DNA from: an uncultured Clostridia bacterium
Lineage (GTDB): Bacteria; Bacillota; Clostridia; Christensenellales; Borkfalkiaceae
DNA length: 23,471 nucleotides
Direction of reading: 5' to 3'
Assembly: GCA_947629845.1 (NCBI GenBank)
Contig: CANRFD010000010.1
Span: forward strand, 1 to 23,471
Shown here: positions 1 to 8,102 of the stretch, piece by piece
How the letters are laid out: each line of letters opens with the position of its first letter
How positions within the stretch are numbered: position 1 is the stretch's first letter
Position numbers and translations under genes: made by a program
The notes under the pieces: generated by a model
The model's database searches: none
What the model was told of the DNA's origin: nothing
What the model saw: only the letters and a program-made list of their open reading frames with translations

Positions 1-51
1 CTTGTCTATACCAAGGGCTCGGAGTAGTCGACGTACACGACGCAGATCTCC

Positions 52-1254
52 GTGAACAGTCTCAAGACGTATTACCGCCCCGACGTGCGGCTCGAGCACC
101 TTGTCGATAGCTACGCGAAGGGCTGGATCCCCGGCGATCCCCACCAGCACAGCTACTATTCCGACGGCATCGACGGCGTACAGGAGATGACGATCGGCAA
201 CGCGGCGGCGGGGCTGTATTGGGGATTTCTCACCGACCACAACACCTCCCGCGGGGTGGCGGAGTGGCGCGAAGCCAACGTCAACGTGCTGACGCAGGCC
301 GACGGCGAACGGCGCATCTTCCAGGGGTACGGCGGCGTGGAGGTCACAACGGAGTTCGGGCACATCCAGTCCATCGGCACCGCCATCACCTTCGACCGCT
401 ACGAGATCAACTTCACCGAGGCGGAGCGCGGCCAGAGCGCGGACAAGAAGAAGCTCACCGCACGGGACAAGATCCTCTACATCGCCCGGCAGATCACATG
501 GCAGGGCGGCGTGGCGCAGGTCAACCACCCGTACTCGCTCACCAACATGGGCGTCGCCAACTTCGTCGAACCCGACGACTACGAGCTGTATTCTGCGTTC
601 AACACCATCGAGATCTGGAACGGCTACTTCATCATCCCCGACGGCAGGTTCACCGAGCGCTCGACGGACAATCAGAACTACACCGCCAAGACGCTGTGGT
701 ACTCCCTGCTCAACGCGTACAAGGCGGGGGATATGGAGGGCGTCATCTTCGCAACGGGCGGCACCGACAATCACGATATCTCGGGAGCGGTCTCGGCGGC
801 CAACCGCAACAAGATCGTCAAGGAGCCCAAGACGGCGGGCGAATATTTCAGCCTCTGCAGGTACAGCGGGCAGTACAACGGCGTTCCCACCAACTATGTG
901 CACATCGAAGGGGAGCTCACCGAGGAAAAGGTGATGGAGTCCCTCCGCGACGGCCACAACTTTCTCTCCAACGGCCCCGTGCTCAACTGCACGATCGGCG
1001 GGAAGATCTACGGCGAAACGGCGACGGCCGAGAACGGCTCCGTCGTCATCAAGAACGATATTTTCAGCCGCGACGGGCTCTATGAGATCCGCGTGGTCAA
1101 GAACGGCGAGATCGCAAAGACGGTCACGCTCACGGGTGCAACGGCTTACACCGACGACATCACGGTGGAGGCCGCCGCAAACGATTGGCTCCTGCTCGAA
1201 GTGCTGGGGCCGTGGGGGAGCTATGCGATCAGCAACCCCGTATTCATTGGCTGA
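52..1254 (+). CDS. PHP-domain (CehA/McbA-like) metallohydrolase, 5' end uncertain or broken
   Basis: The product is a predicted metal-dependent hydrolase of the PHP fold, probably acting on phosphoester or ester bonds; the substrate is unknown. Metal-ligand motifs are visible in order: HQH (H31/H33, inside GDPHQHSYYSDG), LTDHN (D62/H63), VEVTTEFGH (E97/H104), VNHP (H159) and GGTDNHD (D239/H241). A C-terminal beta-rich stretch (about 310-400) follows the catalytic domain, as in CehA-type proteins. The GTG at 52 is the furthest upstream start after an in-frame TAG at 25-27, but it has no Shine-Dalgarno sequence. The other candidate, GTG at 85, has none either, and the first ATG (187) lies beyond the HxH motif. 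The frame is also open from 1 to 24, so the gene probably once had an N-terminal domain upstream of the window and is now interrupted, or the TAG is a sequence error. A DUF4430 lipoprotein follows after 40 bases. Confidence 0.75.
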   Translation: MNSLKTYYRPDVRLEHLVDSYAKGWIPGDPHQHSYYSDGIDGVQEMTIGNAAAGLYWGFLTDHNTSRGVAEWREANVNVLTQADGERRIFQGYGGVEVTTEFGHIQSIGTAITFDRYEINFTEAERGQSADKKKLTARDKILYIARQITWQGGVAQVNHPYSLTNMGVANFVEPDDYELYSAFNTIEIWNGYFIIPDGRFTERSTDNQNYTAKTLWYSLLNAYKAGDMEGVIFATGGTDNHDISGAVSAANRNKIVKEPKTAGEYFSLCRYSGQYNGVPTNYVHIEGELTEEKVMESLRDGHNFLSNGPVLNCTIGGKIYGETATAENGSVVIKNDIFSRDGLYEIRVVKNGEIAKTVTLTGATAYTDDITVEAAANDWLLLEVLGPWGSYAISNPVFIG

Positions 1255-1294
1255 TTCGGCGAAGCCGGAAAAATAAATTATAAGGAGATAAAAA

Positions 1295-1759
1295 ATGAAA
1301 AAATCAGCGAAAATCTTTTTTGTAACCTTGATGCTCGGCATCATCAGCATGTTCGCCGTGCTCGGCGCAGGCTGCGGCGAAGCGGAGACGCCCTTCACGG
1401 TCGGCAAGGACACCGCGACCTACGAAGTGGACGGCCACAGCGAATGGGCCTCGACGTACAGCGCATATGTCCGCATCATCGCAGGCGAAGATGAGCTGTT
1501 CAACGGCACCGTCACCCTGACCAGCGACAACATGTGGATGAACGAGTTCACCATCGCCGCCGTCGAAGAGAAGGGCATCGGCCAGGAGGGTCTCGAAGCG
1601 GGCTTTGTGACGAAGATCGGCGAATACGAGGGCAGTTCCGACCTGTTTTGGTTCATGTATCTCAACGGCAAGTACGTCTCTTGGGCGTGCAACGAAATGC
1701 ACATCTTCGAGGGCGACTACATCGAGTGGAAGTTCGAGAACATCAACGCTCATTTCTGA
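1295..1759 (+). CDS. DUF4430-domain lipoprotein
   Basis: This is a 154-residue exported lipoprotein. The N-terminus has MKKSAK followed by a hydrophobic segment and a lipobox-like LGAGC (Cys27), so the mature protein should be membrane-anchored on the outer face. The C-terminal half matches the DUF4430 pattern (transcobalamin C-terminal-like fold): FWFMYLNGKYVSW at about 118-130, then FEGDYIEWKFEN at 138-149. DUF4430 modules are found in surface proteins and are related to cobalamin-binding domains, but ligand binding by this protein is not shown. An AAGGAG site lies 6 bases before the ATG. It sits 40 bases after the PHP gene, so the two may be co-transcribed; a GC-rich hairpin follows it and separates it from the transporter operon. 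Confidence 0.8.
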   Translation: MKKSAKIFFVTLMLGIISMFAVLGAGCGEAETPFTVGKDTATYEVDGHSEWASTYSAYVRIIAGEDELFNGTVTLTSDNMWMNEFTIAAVEEKGIGQEGLEAGFVTKIGEYEGSSDLFWFMYLNGKYVSWACNEMHIFEGDYIEWKFENINAHF

Positions 1760-1777
1760 TCTGTTCGCGGCAATCGC

Positions 1778-1809
1778 TCCGCGGCGTCTTTCCCCCAAGG
1801 CGCCGCGGA
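1778..1809 (+). terminator. Hairpin between the DUF4430 gene and the transporter operon
   Basis: A perfect 9-bp inverted repeat, TCCGCGGCG (1778-1786) and CGCCGCGGA (1801-1809), encloses a 14-base loop. It is followed by AATAATCCTT rather than a clean U-tract. It could be a weak terminator, an attenuator or an mRNA 3'-end stabiliser. I see no convincing promoter between it and the ATG at 1884. Confidence 0.4.
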
Positions 1810-1883
1810 AATAATCCTTATAAGTTTCGGCAGGGGGGTTCGTCAATTACGGCACAAAATCTAATTATATCGGAGGTAATTCC

Positions 1884-3050
1884 ATGAAAAAGATACTCAA
1901 AACAATCGGATGCGCCCTGCTTGCGGGCACGCTCCTTACGGCAGCCTGCGCCTGCGGCGAGGGCGGCGGAGAGGGGGGCGGCGGCTCCTCCTCGGGCGTT
2001 GCGAGCCTCGACGACGGCAAGTTCCGCGTCGCGCTGCTCATCAACGGCGACCTCGGCGACATGTCCTTCTGGGACTCCGCAAACGAGGGCATGACGAGGT
2101 TCCAAAAGGATCACCCCGAGACCGACGTCAAGATCATCGAGATGGGCTCGAGCGACACGACGGTCTACGAATCCACGCTCACGCAGACGGCGAACGAGGC
2201 GTACGATCTCATCATCTGCGGCACGGTGGACATGCGCGAGCCCCTGCAGCGGCTCGTGAAGAAGAGCAAATATTCCGACAGGCGCTTCCTGATCTTCGAT
2301 ACCGAGATCAAGGACGGCAAGGCCTCGGAATACCCGTCGGTGCACTCCGTCATGTTCAATCAGAACGAGGGCGGCTATCTCGCCGGCGTGGTGGCGTCCC
2401 TCCTCTCCAAGGAGAAGAACAGCCCCAACACGGCGTTCATCGGCGGCGCCGCCAACGACATCATCAACGACTTCGCCGTCGGCTTCCTGCAGGGCGTCAA
2501 GGCGGTCAACGCCGAAAAGAGCGCCACGCTCGGCGCCTACAACGCCTTCATCGGCGACTTCGTCGACAGCCCCAAGGGCAAGACGCTCGCCGAACAGTTC
2601 TATAAGAGCGACGTATCCGTCCTCTTCGCGGCGGCGAGCCAGGCGGGCATCGGCTGCATCGAGGCGGCGAAGTTCACCCAAAAGTATATCATCGGCGTCG
2701 ACAGCGACCAATACGCCTACTACGCCGACAGCGCGCCCGACAAGGCTGCCGTCATCGTGACTTCCGTCGTGAAGAAGGTGGGCGACACCCTCTACGAGGC
2801 ATGCGAAAAATTCATGGCCGGCACGCTCACCTACGGCGACCTCGAAACGCTCGGCGTAAAGGACGGCAAGATCGGCTATGTGGATAACGACAACTTCAAG
2901 TCCATCCTTTCCGCGGAGGACAGGGCATACGTCGCCGAAGTCGCGAACAAGATCGCTTCGGGCGAGATCGAGGTGAAGAGCGGTTTGAAGCGCTACATGT
3001 CGGCGCAGGAGAGGACGGCGCTCTTCGACGAACTCAACCCCGCAAAATAA
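1884..3050 (+). CDS. BMP/PnrA-family substrate-binding lipoprotein
   Basis: This is the extracellular binding component of a BMP-family (PnrA, YufN/NupN-type) ABC importer; characterised members bind purine or pyrimidine nucleosides. The signal peptide ends at a cysteine-rich lipobox (LLTAAC, Cys22; Cys24 also possible) and is followed by a Gly/Ser/Glu linker typical of lipid-tethered binding proteins. Family landmarks are visible: the first strand FRVALLINGDLGDMSFWDSA, the EGGYLAGVVASLLSKE segment near residue 162, FIGGAAND, FAVGFLQGVKAVN, and IIGVDSDQYAY near residue 269. The length (388) is normal for the family. GGAGG stands 6 bases before the ATG. The ATPase gene starts 4 bases after its stop, making this the first gene of a six-gene operon. 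Confidence 0.9.
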   Translation: MKKILKTIGCALLAGTLLTAACACGEGGGEGGGGSSSGVASLDDGKFRVALLINGDLGDMSFWDSANEGMTRFQKDHPETDVKIIEMGSSDTTVYESTLTQTANEAYDLIICGTVDMREPLQRLVKKSKYSDRRFLIFDTEIKDGKASEYPSVHSVMFNQNEGGYLAGVVASLLSKEKNSPNTAFIGGAANDIINDFAVGFLQGVKAVNAEKSATLGAYNAFIGDFVDSPKGKTLAEQFYKSDVSVLFAAASQAGIGCIEAAKFTQKYIIGVDSDQYAYYADSAPDKAAVIVTSVVKKVGDTLYEACEKFMAGTLTYGDLETLGVKDGKIGYVDNDNFKSILSAEDRAYVAEVANKIASGEIEVKSGLKRYMSAQERTALFDELNPAK

Positions 3051-3054
3051 CACG

Positions 3055-4578
3055 ATGAACGATTACATTCGGATGGTGGGCATCACCAAAGTCTATCCGA
3101 ACGGCGTCGTCGCAAACGATCATGTCGATCTCGGGATCGCACGCGGAGAGATCCATGCGATCGCAGGCGAAAACGGCGCCGGCAAGAGCACGGTGATGAA
3201 GGTTCTCTACGGCGCGGAGCGCGCCGAAGGGGAGATCTATATCGACGGGGAGAAGAGGGAAATTTCCTCCCCCAAGGCCGCGAACGCCCTCGGCATCGGC
3301 ATGGTGTACCAGCACTTCATGCTCGTCAACGAGTTCCCCGCATGGCAGAACATCTTTTTCGGGACGGAACTCCGCAACAAGGCGGGATTTCTGAAGAAGA
3401 AGGAGATGATCGCCCGCACCAAACAGCTGTGCGAGCAGTACGACATGCAGGTCGACCCTCTTCAGCCGTGCGGGCAGATGTCCGTCTCTACGGCGCAGAA
3501 GGTGGAAATTCTCAAGGTGCTCGCCCGCGGGGCGACCATTCTCATCCTCGACGAGCCCACGGCGGTGCTCACCCCGCAGGAGACCGAACAGCTCTTCCGC
3601 CAGCTCCGCCTGCTCAAGGAGAGCGGCTTCACCGTCATCATCATCACGCACAAGCTCAAGGAGATCAAGCAGCTGTGCGACCGCGTCACCATCATGCGGC
3701 AGGGCAAGTCGGTGGGGGTGTACAACGTCGCCGACGTCACCGAGGCGGATATCTCCCGCCTGATGGTGGGGCGCGACGTCGCCACCCGCATGGAAAAGGC
3801 GCCCGCGAACCCCGGTGAAACGGTGCTCGAAGTGCAGGGGCTCACCGTGGCGGGGCCGGGCGGCAAGAACGCCGTCGACGGCGTCTCCTTCAAGGTGCGC
3901 ACGGGGGAGATCCTCTGCTTCGCGGGCGTGGAAGGCAACGGCCAGCGGGAGGTCATCGGCGCCGTCTCGGGGCTGCAAAAAAATTATACGGGTTCCGTCG
4001 TGTTCCGCGGAAAGGACATCCGCAAGATGAAGATCCGCGCCATCCGCAGGGAGGGGATGTCTCACATCCCCGAGGACAGGCTGAAATCGGGCTGCGACGC
4101 TTCGTCGGATATCTTCGAAAATCTCATCGCGCTCGACTACGACAGGAACTGCCGCGCCGGATTTTTGAAGCTCAAACCGCTGCGCCTCCGCTCTCAGGGG
4201 CAGATCGAGCGGTTTCAGATCAAGGGCACGCTCAAACAGAAGATGTCGATGCTCTCGGGCGGCAACATGCAAAAGGTCATCATCGCGCGGGAACTTCAGG
4301 GCGACCCCGTCCTCGTCATCGCCGACCAGCCGACGCGCGGCGTCGACGTAGGCGCCATCGAGGCCATCCACAAGGAGCTCATCGCCATGCGGGACGCAGG
4401 CAAGGCCGTTCTGCTCGTCTCCGCCGATCTCAACGAGGTGTTCAACCTCTCCGACCGCATCCTCGTGTTCCACGAGGGCAAGATCACCGCGGCCATCAAG
4501 GACGTCGGCTCGGTGGATGAATTTCAGCTCGGCAACTACATGCTCGGCATCGAGACAATGGAGGAGATAGACGCATGA
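3055..4578 (+). CDS. ABC importer ATPase with two nucleotide-binding domains (nucleoside uptake type)
   Basis: This cytoplasmic energising subunit (507 residues) of the sugar/nucleoside importer class (YufO/NupO, RbsA-like) carries two fused ATPase domains. Domain 1 has Walker A GENGAGKST (38-46), Walker B ILILDEPTAVL and H-loop ITHKLKE. Its signature is MSVSTAQKV (142-150), with Ser where the family usually has LSVG. Domain 2 has a degenerate Walker A, GVEGNGQRE, a canonical LSGGNMQKV signature, and ADQPTRGVDVGAIE in place of Walker B. The predicted dimer therefore has one competent and one degenerate ATP site, a known trend in this family. The gene begins 4 bases after the binding protein and has no strong Shine-Dalgarno, which suggests translational coupling. 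Its stop overlaps the next start (ATGA). Confidence 0.92.
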   Translation: MNDYIRMVGITKVYPNGVVANDHVDLGIARGEIHAIAGENGAGKSTVMKVLYGAERAEGEIYIDGEKREISSPKAANALGIGMVYQHFMLVNEFPAWQNIFFGTELRNKAGFLKKKEMIARTKQLCEQYDMQVDPLQPCGQMSVSTAQKVEILKVLARGATILILDEPTAVLTPQETEQLFRQLRLLKESGFTVIIITHKLKEIKQLCDRVTIMRQGKSVGVYNVADVTEADISRLMVGRDVATRMEKAPANPGETVLEVQGLTVAGPGGKNAVDGVSFKVRTGEILCFAGVEGNGQREVIGAVSGLQKNYTGSVVFRGKDIRKMKIRAIRREGMSHIPEDRLKSGCDASSDIFENLIALDYDRNCRAGFLKLKPLRLRSQGQIERFQIKGTLKQKMSMLSGGNMQKVIIARELQGDPVLVIADQPTRGVDVGAIEAIHKELIAMRDAGKAVLLVSADLNEVFNLSDRILVFHEGKITAAIKDVGSVDEFQLGNYMLGIETMEEIDA

Positions 4579-5720
4579 CAAAACAAGATCTTGTGCAACG
4601 CTTCTGCGGCTATTTCCGCCGCAACGAGACAAAGAGCATGCTCCGCGAGACCGCCAAGCTCGCCGTCATGCTGCTCATCTCCCTGCTGTTTGCGATCGTC
4701 GTCATTCTCATCGCGAGCAAGGAGCCGGGCGAGGCCATCCGCGTGTTCCTCTTCGAGCCCTTTGCCGACAGCTATAACTTCTGCCGCATACTCACCGAGT
4801 CGCTGCCGCTCATGTTTACGGGCGTTGCGGTGTGCATCATGATGCACGCGGGGCAGTTCAACATGTTCGTGGAGGGCGGATTTTTCCTCGGAGCGTTCGT
4901 CTCCGCCGTGCTCGCACCCGAGCTCGCCTCGGAGAGCGCCCCCTTCATCGTTCCCTTCTTCTGCATCGTCGTCGGCGCGACGGCGGCGGGGCTGGTGGGG
5001 TACATCCCCGCAAAACTCAAATCCCGCCTCGGCGTAGACGAGTTCGTGAGCTCGCTCATGCTCAACTACATCGTGCTGTGGGTCGTTCTGTACCTCGTGA
5101 GCAACGTCTGCGGCGACCCCGACGGCGTGAACGTCACCAAGTACCTCGAGGACTACGCCAAGCTGCCGTTTTTGAGCGCGGACAACGAACTTTCGATGGG
5201 CATTCTCTTCGCCGTCGCGGCGGCCGTGCTCGGCTGGGTGTTCCTCTTCAGAACCAAGTGGGGCTACGCCCTGCGCATCACGGGCAGAAATCCCCGTTTC
5301 GCGGCGCACTGCGGCATGAACACGCGCGCGGTCGTCACCTACAGCCAGGTGATCGGCGCGTCGGTCGCGGGCTTCGGCGGCGGGGTGTACATGCTCGGCA
5401 ACTACTACCGCTTCTCGTGGCGCACCCTGCCCAACTACGGCTTCGACGGCTTCGTCATCGCCATCATGGTGCGCAACAATCCCATGGCGGTGCCGCTCGC
5501 GGCGCTCTTCCTCGGATATCTCCGCGTGGGCTCCCAGCTCATGGCACAGCTCACCGACGTGCAGAATGAGATGATCTACATCATACAGGGGCTCATCATC
5601 ATCCTCTTCGGCGCAAAGTTCCTGTTGGAGCTCACCTTGCGCAGGAAAAAGAAAGCGGAGGAGCCCAAAGAGCCGACGGCGCCCGAAGAGCCGAAAGAGG
5701 CAAAGGAGGCGGCGGCATGA
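4575..5720 (+). CDS. ABC importer permease 1 (BPD_transp_2 family)
   Basis: This is an integral membrane subunit of the nucleoside-type importer, comparable to YufP/NupP. The sequence has an N-terminal cytoplasmic stretch, then about eight or more hydrophobic segments. The conserved cytoplasmic loop GRNPRFAAHCGMNTR, at about residues 236-250, is the family's contact with the ATPase. The EFVSSLMLNYI segment is typical of this permease class. The C-terminus ends in a charged Lys/Glu/Pro-rich tail (about 353-381) that looks disordered. The start codon overlaps the ATPase stop and its own stop overlaps permease 2 (both ATGA), so the three are translated as a unit. Confidence 0.9.
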   Translation: MTKQDLVQRFCGYFRRNETKSMLRETAKLAVMLLISLLFAIVVILIASKEPGEAIRVFLFEPFADSYNFCRILTESLPLMFTGVAVCIMMHAGQFNMFVEGGFFLGAFVSAVLAPELASESAPFIVPFFCIVVGATAAGLVGYIPAKLKSRLGVDEFVSSLMLNYIVLWVVLYLVSNVCGDPDGVNVTKYLEDYAKLPFLSADNELSMGILFAVAAAVLGWVFLFRTKWGYALRITGRNPRFAAHCGMNTRAVVTYSQVIGASVAGFGGGVYMLGNYYRFSWRTLPNYGFDGFVIAIMVRNNPMAVPLAALFLGYLRVGSQLMAQLTDVQNEMIYIIQGLIIILFGAKFLLELTLRRKKKAEEPKEPTAPEEPKEAKEAAA

Positions 5721-6745
5721 TCGACTTTTTATTCTCCGAGACCTTCCTGATCTCCTCCATCACCTGCGCGCTTCCCATCCTGTTCGCCGCATTCGCCGCG
5801 CTCATCTCCAACCGCGCTGGCATCGTGAACATCAACATCGAGGGGAGCATGTCGGTCGCGGCCGTCTGCGGAACGCTCGTCAGCCACTTTGCGCAGAGCT
5901 GGGCGCTCGGCCTTCTGGTGGCAGTCGTCGCGGGCGTGGCGATGTCTATGCTGCTCGCGGGTTCCTCCCTCGTGCTCAAGACCAACAGCTTCCTCTCGGG
6001 GATCGCGCTCAACACGCTCGCCACGGGGCTCAGCGTCTACATTCTCTACTCCGTGCTCGGCGTCAAGGGGGACTCCTCCGCGGCCGCCGCGGTCGCCATC
6101 CCCAAGGTGTCCATTCCCTATCTGAAGGATATCCCCGTCTTGGGCGGGCTGCTCTTCGACCAGAGCCTGCTCTTCTGGGTCGCCATCCTCGCGGCGGTGG
6201 GGCTCACCGTACTTCTTAAATGCACCCGCCTCGGCACCAAGATCAGGGCGACGGGGCTCAACCCCGAGGCGGCGGCGAGCGTCGGCATCAACACCCGCGC
6301 CGTAAAGGCGACGGCGCTTGCCATCTGCGGCGTGCTCGCAGGGCTCGGCGGAGCCTTCCTCTCCATGAGCTACCTGCACTACTTCTCGGCAGGCATGGTC
6401 GCGGGGCGCGGGTTCATCGGGATCGCGGCGGAGGCGATGGGCATGGGAAGCCCGTGGCTGACGATGCTGTTCGCCTACCTGTTCGGCGCGGTGGATTACT
6501 TCGCCGTCGGCGCGCAGACCGTGCTCGCCTTCCCGTACGAGCTTTTGAATACGCTGCCATACCTTATGACCATCATCGCGCTCGTCATCTATGCGGTCGT
6601 CAAGAACGCCCGCGAAAAGAGGGCGAAGCAGAACAACAAACCGCACAAAGAACAACAGGAAGCAGACCCGCAACCGCCGGAGCTGCTACAGACAGAATTG
6701 CAAGAAAAAAAGGAAACAGAAAATGAAAAAAGCGTGGCAAGTTGA
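5717..6745 (+). CDS. ABC importer permease 2 (BPD_transp_2 family)
   Basis: This is the second, paralogous membrane subunit of the importer (YufQ/NupQ-like), forming a heterodimeric channel with the preceding permease. The start is typical: a hydrophobic segment, then NRAGIVNINIEGSM, a well conserved signature in this subfamily. The ATPase-contact loop GLNPEAAASVGINTRAVKA lies at about residues 179-197. Several transmembrane segments follow, including a glycine-rich MGMGSPW loop. The last 45 residues (from about residue 298) are a hydrophilic Lys/Glu/Gln-rich tail. The next gene begins inside this tail: 23 bases are shared between the two frames. Confidence 0.9.
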   Translation: MIDFLFSETFLISSITCALPILFAAFAALISNRAGIVNINIEGSMSVAAVCGTLVSHFAQSWALGLLVAVVAGVAMSMLLAGSSLVLKTNSFLSGIALNTLATGLSVYILYSVLGVKGDSSAAAAVAIPKVSIPYLKDIPVLGGLLFDQSLLFWVAILAAVGLTVLLKCTRLGTKIRATGLNPEAAASVGINTRAVKATALAICGVLAGLGGAFLSMSYLHYFSAGMVAGRGFIGIAAEAMGMGSPWLTMLFAYLFGAVDYFAVGAQTVLAFPYELLNTLPYLMTIIALVIYAVVKNAREKRAKQNNKPHKEQQEADPQPPELLQTELQEKKETENEKSVAS

Positions 6746-8102
6746 ATCGGAAACGATGCAGAACAGCATCCCCGTCGTCCTGAAAGAGGAGGAGCAGGGG
6801 TGGGCGCTCTGCGAACAGGAAGAACAGCATGAAAACCGACTCATATCCCAGCTGTGGCGCAGCTCCGTCCCCGGATCGGGCGCGACAGAACACGTCATCG
6901 TTGCCGCCATGCAGGACATGGAGAACATGGGCTACGACGTGAGCGCGGCGGAGGCGTACATCGACCGCGGGATCGCCGCCCTCGAAAGGGGGGACGCGGC
7001 GGAACTCGCGCGGATCTCCGCCAAGGTGTTCCACCTGCTCGCCTCGGCGCCCAAGATCGAGGGGCACCCGTACTGGAACTATACGCAGTACACGTCCTTC
7101 GAACAGTACGAACGCGCGGCGGCATTGAACGTCTATCCCTTCGACCGCAGCGCGCCCTCCTATGAGCAGCTGACGCTCGCGGGGTGGCGGGCGCAGGTGT
7201 GCGCCGGCGCGCTCGGCACGGCGATCGAGGGATATACCCCCGAAAACATCAAAAAAGTCTTTTCGGACATCCACTACTACGTGCGCAAGCCCAACACCTA
7301 CAACGACGACATCACCTACGAGATCGCCTTTTTGGCGGCGCTCGAGCGCAAGGGGAAGGAGGTCACCTCCCACGACATCGCCGAGCAGTGGGTCGCGCTC
7401 ATTCCGTCGGGCTGGTCGGCAGAGGACATCGCCCTGAAGAATTTGCGGCTGGGCGTGTTCCCGCCCGAGAGCGGCTACCGCAACAACCCGTACCGCGAGT
7501 GGATCGGCGCGCAGATGCGCGGCGCGATCTGCGGCATGGTCGCCCCCGGCGACACACGGGCAGCCGCGCGCTACGCCTTCCTCGACGGGCAGGTCTCCCA
7601 CCACAACAACGGCGTGCTCGGCGAGATCTTCAACGCGGTGCTCACCTCGCTTGCGTACGTCAAGACGGACATCCGCGAGATCTTGCGGGAGGCGATCGAC
7701 GCCATTCCCGCCGACAGCGAGTACCGCTCCGTCGTCGAGTTCGCCTATGCGCAGTGCCTCTCCGCTTTCACATGGGAAGAGGCTTGGAAGGTCTGCGAAC
7801 AGCGGTATATCCGCTATAACTGGATCCATGCCTATCCCAACGCCGCGGCGGAGGTCGTCGCGCTGTGGTTCGGCAACGGCGATTTCGACAGGACGATGCA
7901 CATCAGTGCCATGCAGGGCTACGACGTCGACTGCAACGCGGCGCAGATCGCGACGGTCGTCGCGGTCGCGGGCAAGCGGGAGATCGGCTCCAAATGGACG
8001 GAACCCATCGGGGACATCCTCGATACCTACATGCGCAAGGTCAAGAAGATCTCCATCACGGAACTTGCGGCAAGAACGGCGGAAGCGGGAAGAAGGGCAT
8101 GA
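6723..8102 (+). CDS. ADP-ribosylglycohydrolase-family protein
   Basis: This is a 459-residue predicted Mg2+-dependent N-glycosidic hydrolase of the ARH/DraG superfamily. The fold's landmarks are visible: AGALGTAIEGYTPE (161-174), NDDITYE (194-200, the first Asp pair), IGAQMRGAICGM (261-272), SHHNNGVLGEIFNA (292-305) and DVDCNAAQIA (401-410, matching the usual DTDT-type metal site). About 150 helical residues precede the core. The ATG at 6723 follows AAGGAAA and gives the MKKAWQVESE start; translation from further upstream would only reproduce another frame of the permease gene. It overlaps permease 2 by 23 bases and its stop overlaps the ribokinase start. Co-expression with a nucleoside-type importer and a ribokinase suggests hydrolysis of an imported nucleoside or ADP-ribose-like N-glycoside rather than protein de-ADP-ribosylation; this is inference. 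Confidence 0.85.
   Translation: MKKAWQVESETMQNSIPVVLKEEEQGWALCEQEEQHENRLISQLWRSSVPGSGATEHVIVAAMQDMENMGYDVSAAEAYIDRGIAALERGDAAELARISAKVFHLLASAPKIEGHPYWNYTQYTSFEQYERAAALNVYPFDRSAPSYEQLTLAGWRAQVCAGALGTAIEGYTPENIKKVFSDIHYYVRKPNTYNDDITYEIAFLAALERKGKEVTSHDIAEQWVALIPSGWSAEDIALKNLRLGVFPPESGYRNNPYREWIGAQMRGAICGMVAPGDTRAAARYAFLDGQVSHHNNGVLGEIFNAVLTSLAYVKTDIREILREAIDAIPADSEYRSVVEFAYAQCLSAFTWEEAWKVCEQRYIRYNWIHAYPNAAAEVVALWFGNGDFDRTMHISAMQGYDVDCNAAQIATVVAVAGKREIGSKWTEPIGDILDTYMRKVKKISITELAARTAEAGRRA

Noticed and set aside
25..27. TAG as a recoded sense codon genome-wide
   Set aside because: Ribokinase (8996-8998) and the repeat lipoprotein (12981-12983) both end with TAG at natural family or signal-consistent ends.
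1818..3053. Long minus-strand open frame of 411 codons opposite the BMP gene; similar ones at 3034-4632, 4536-5309, 5729-6673, 6600-7901 and 8027-9730
   Set aside because: They mirror well-supported plus-strand genes, are rich in Arg/His/Asp/Val/Gly as expected of antisense frames in GC-rich DNA, and show no family motifs or ribosome-binding sites.
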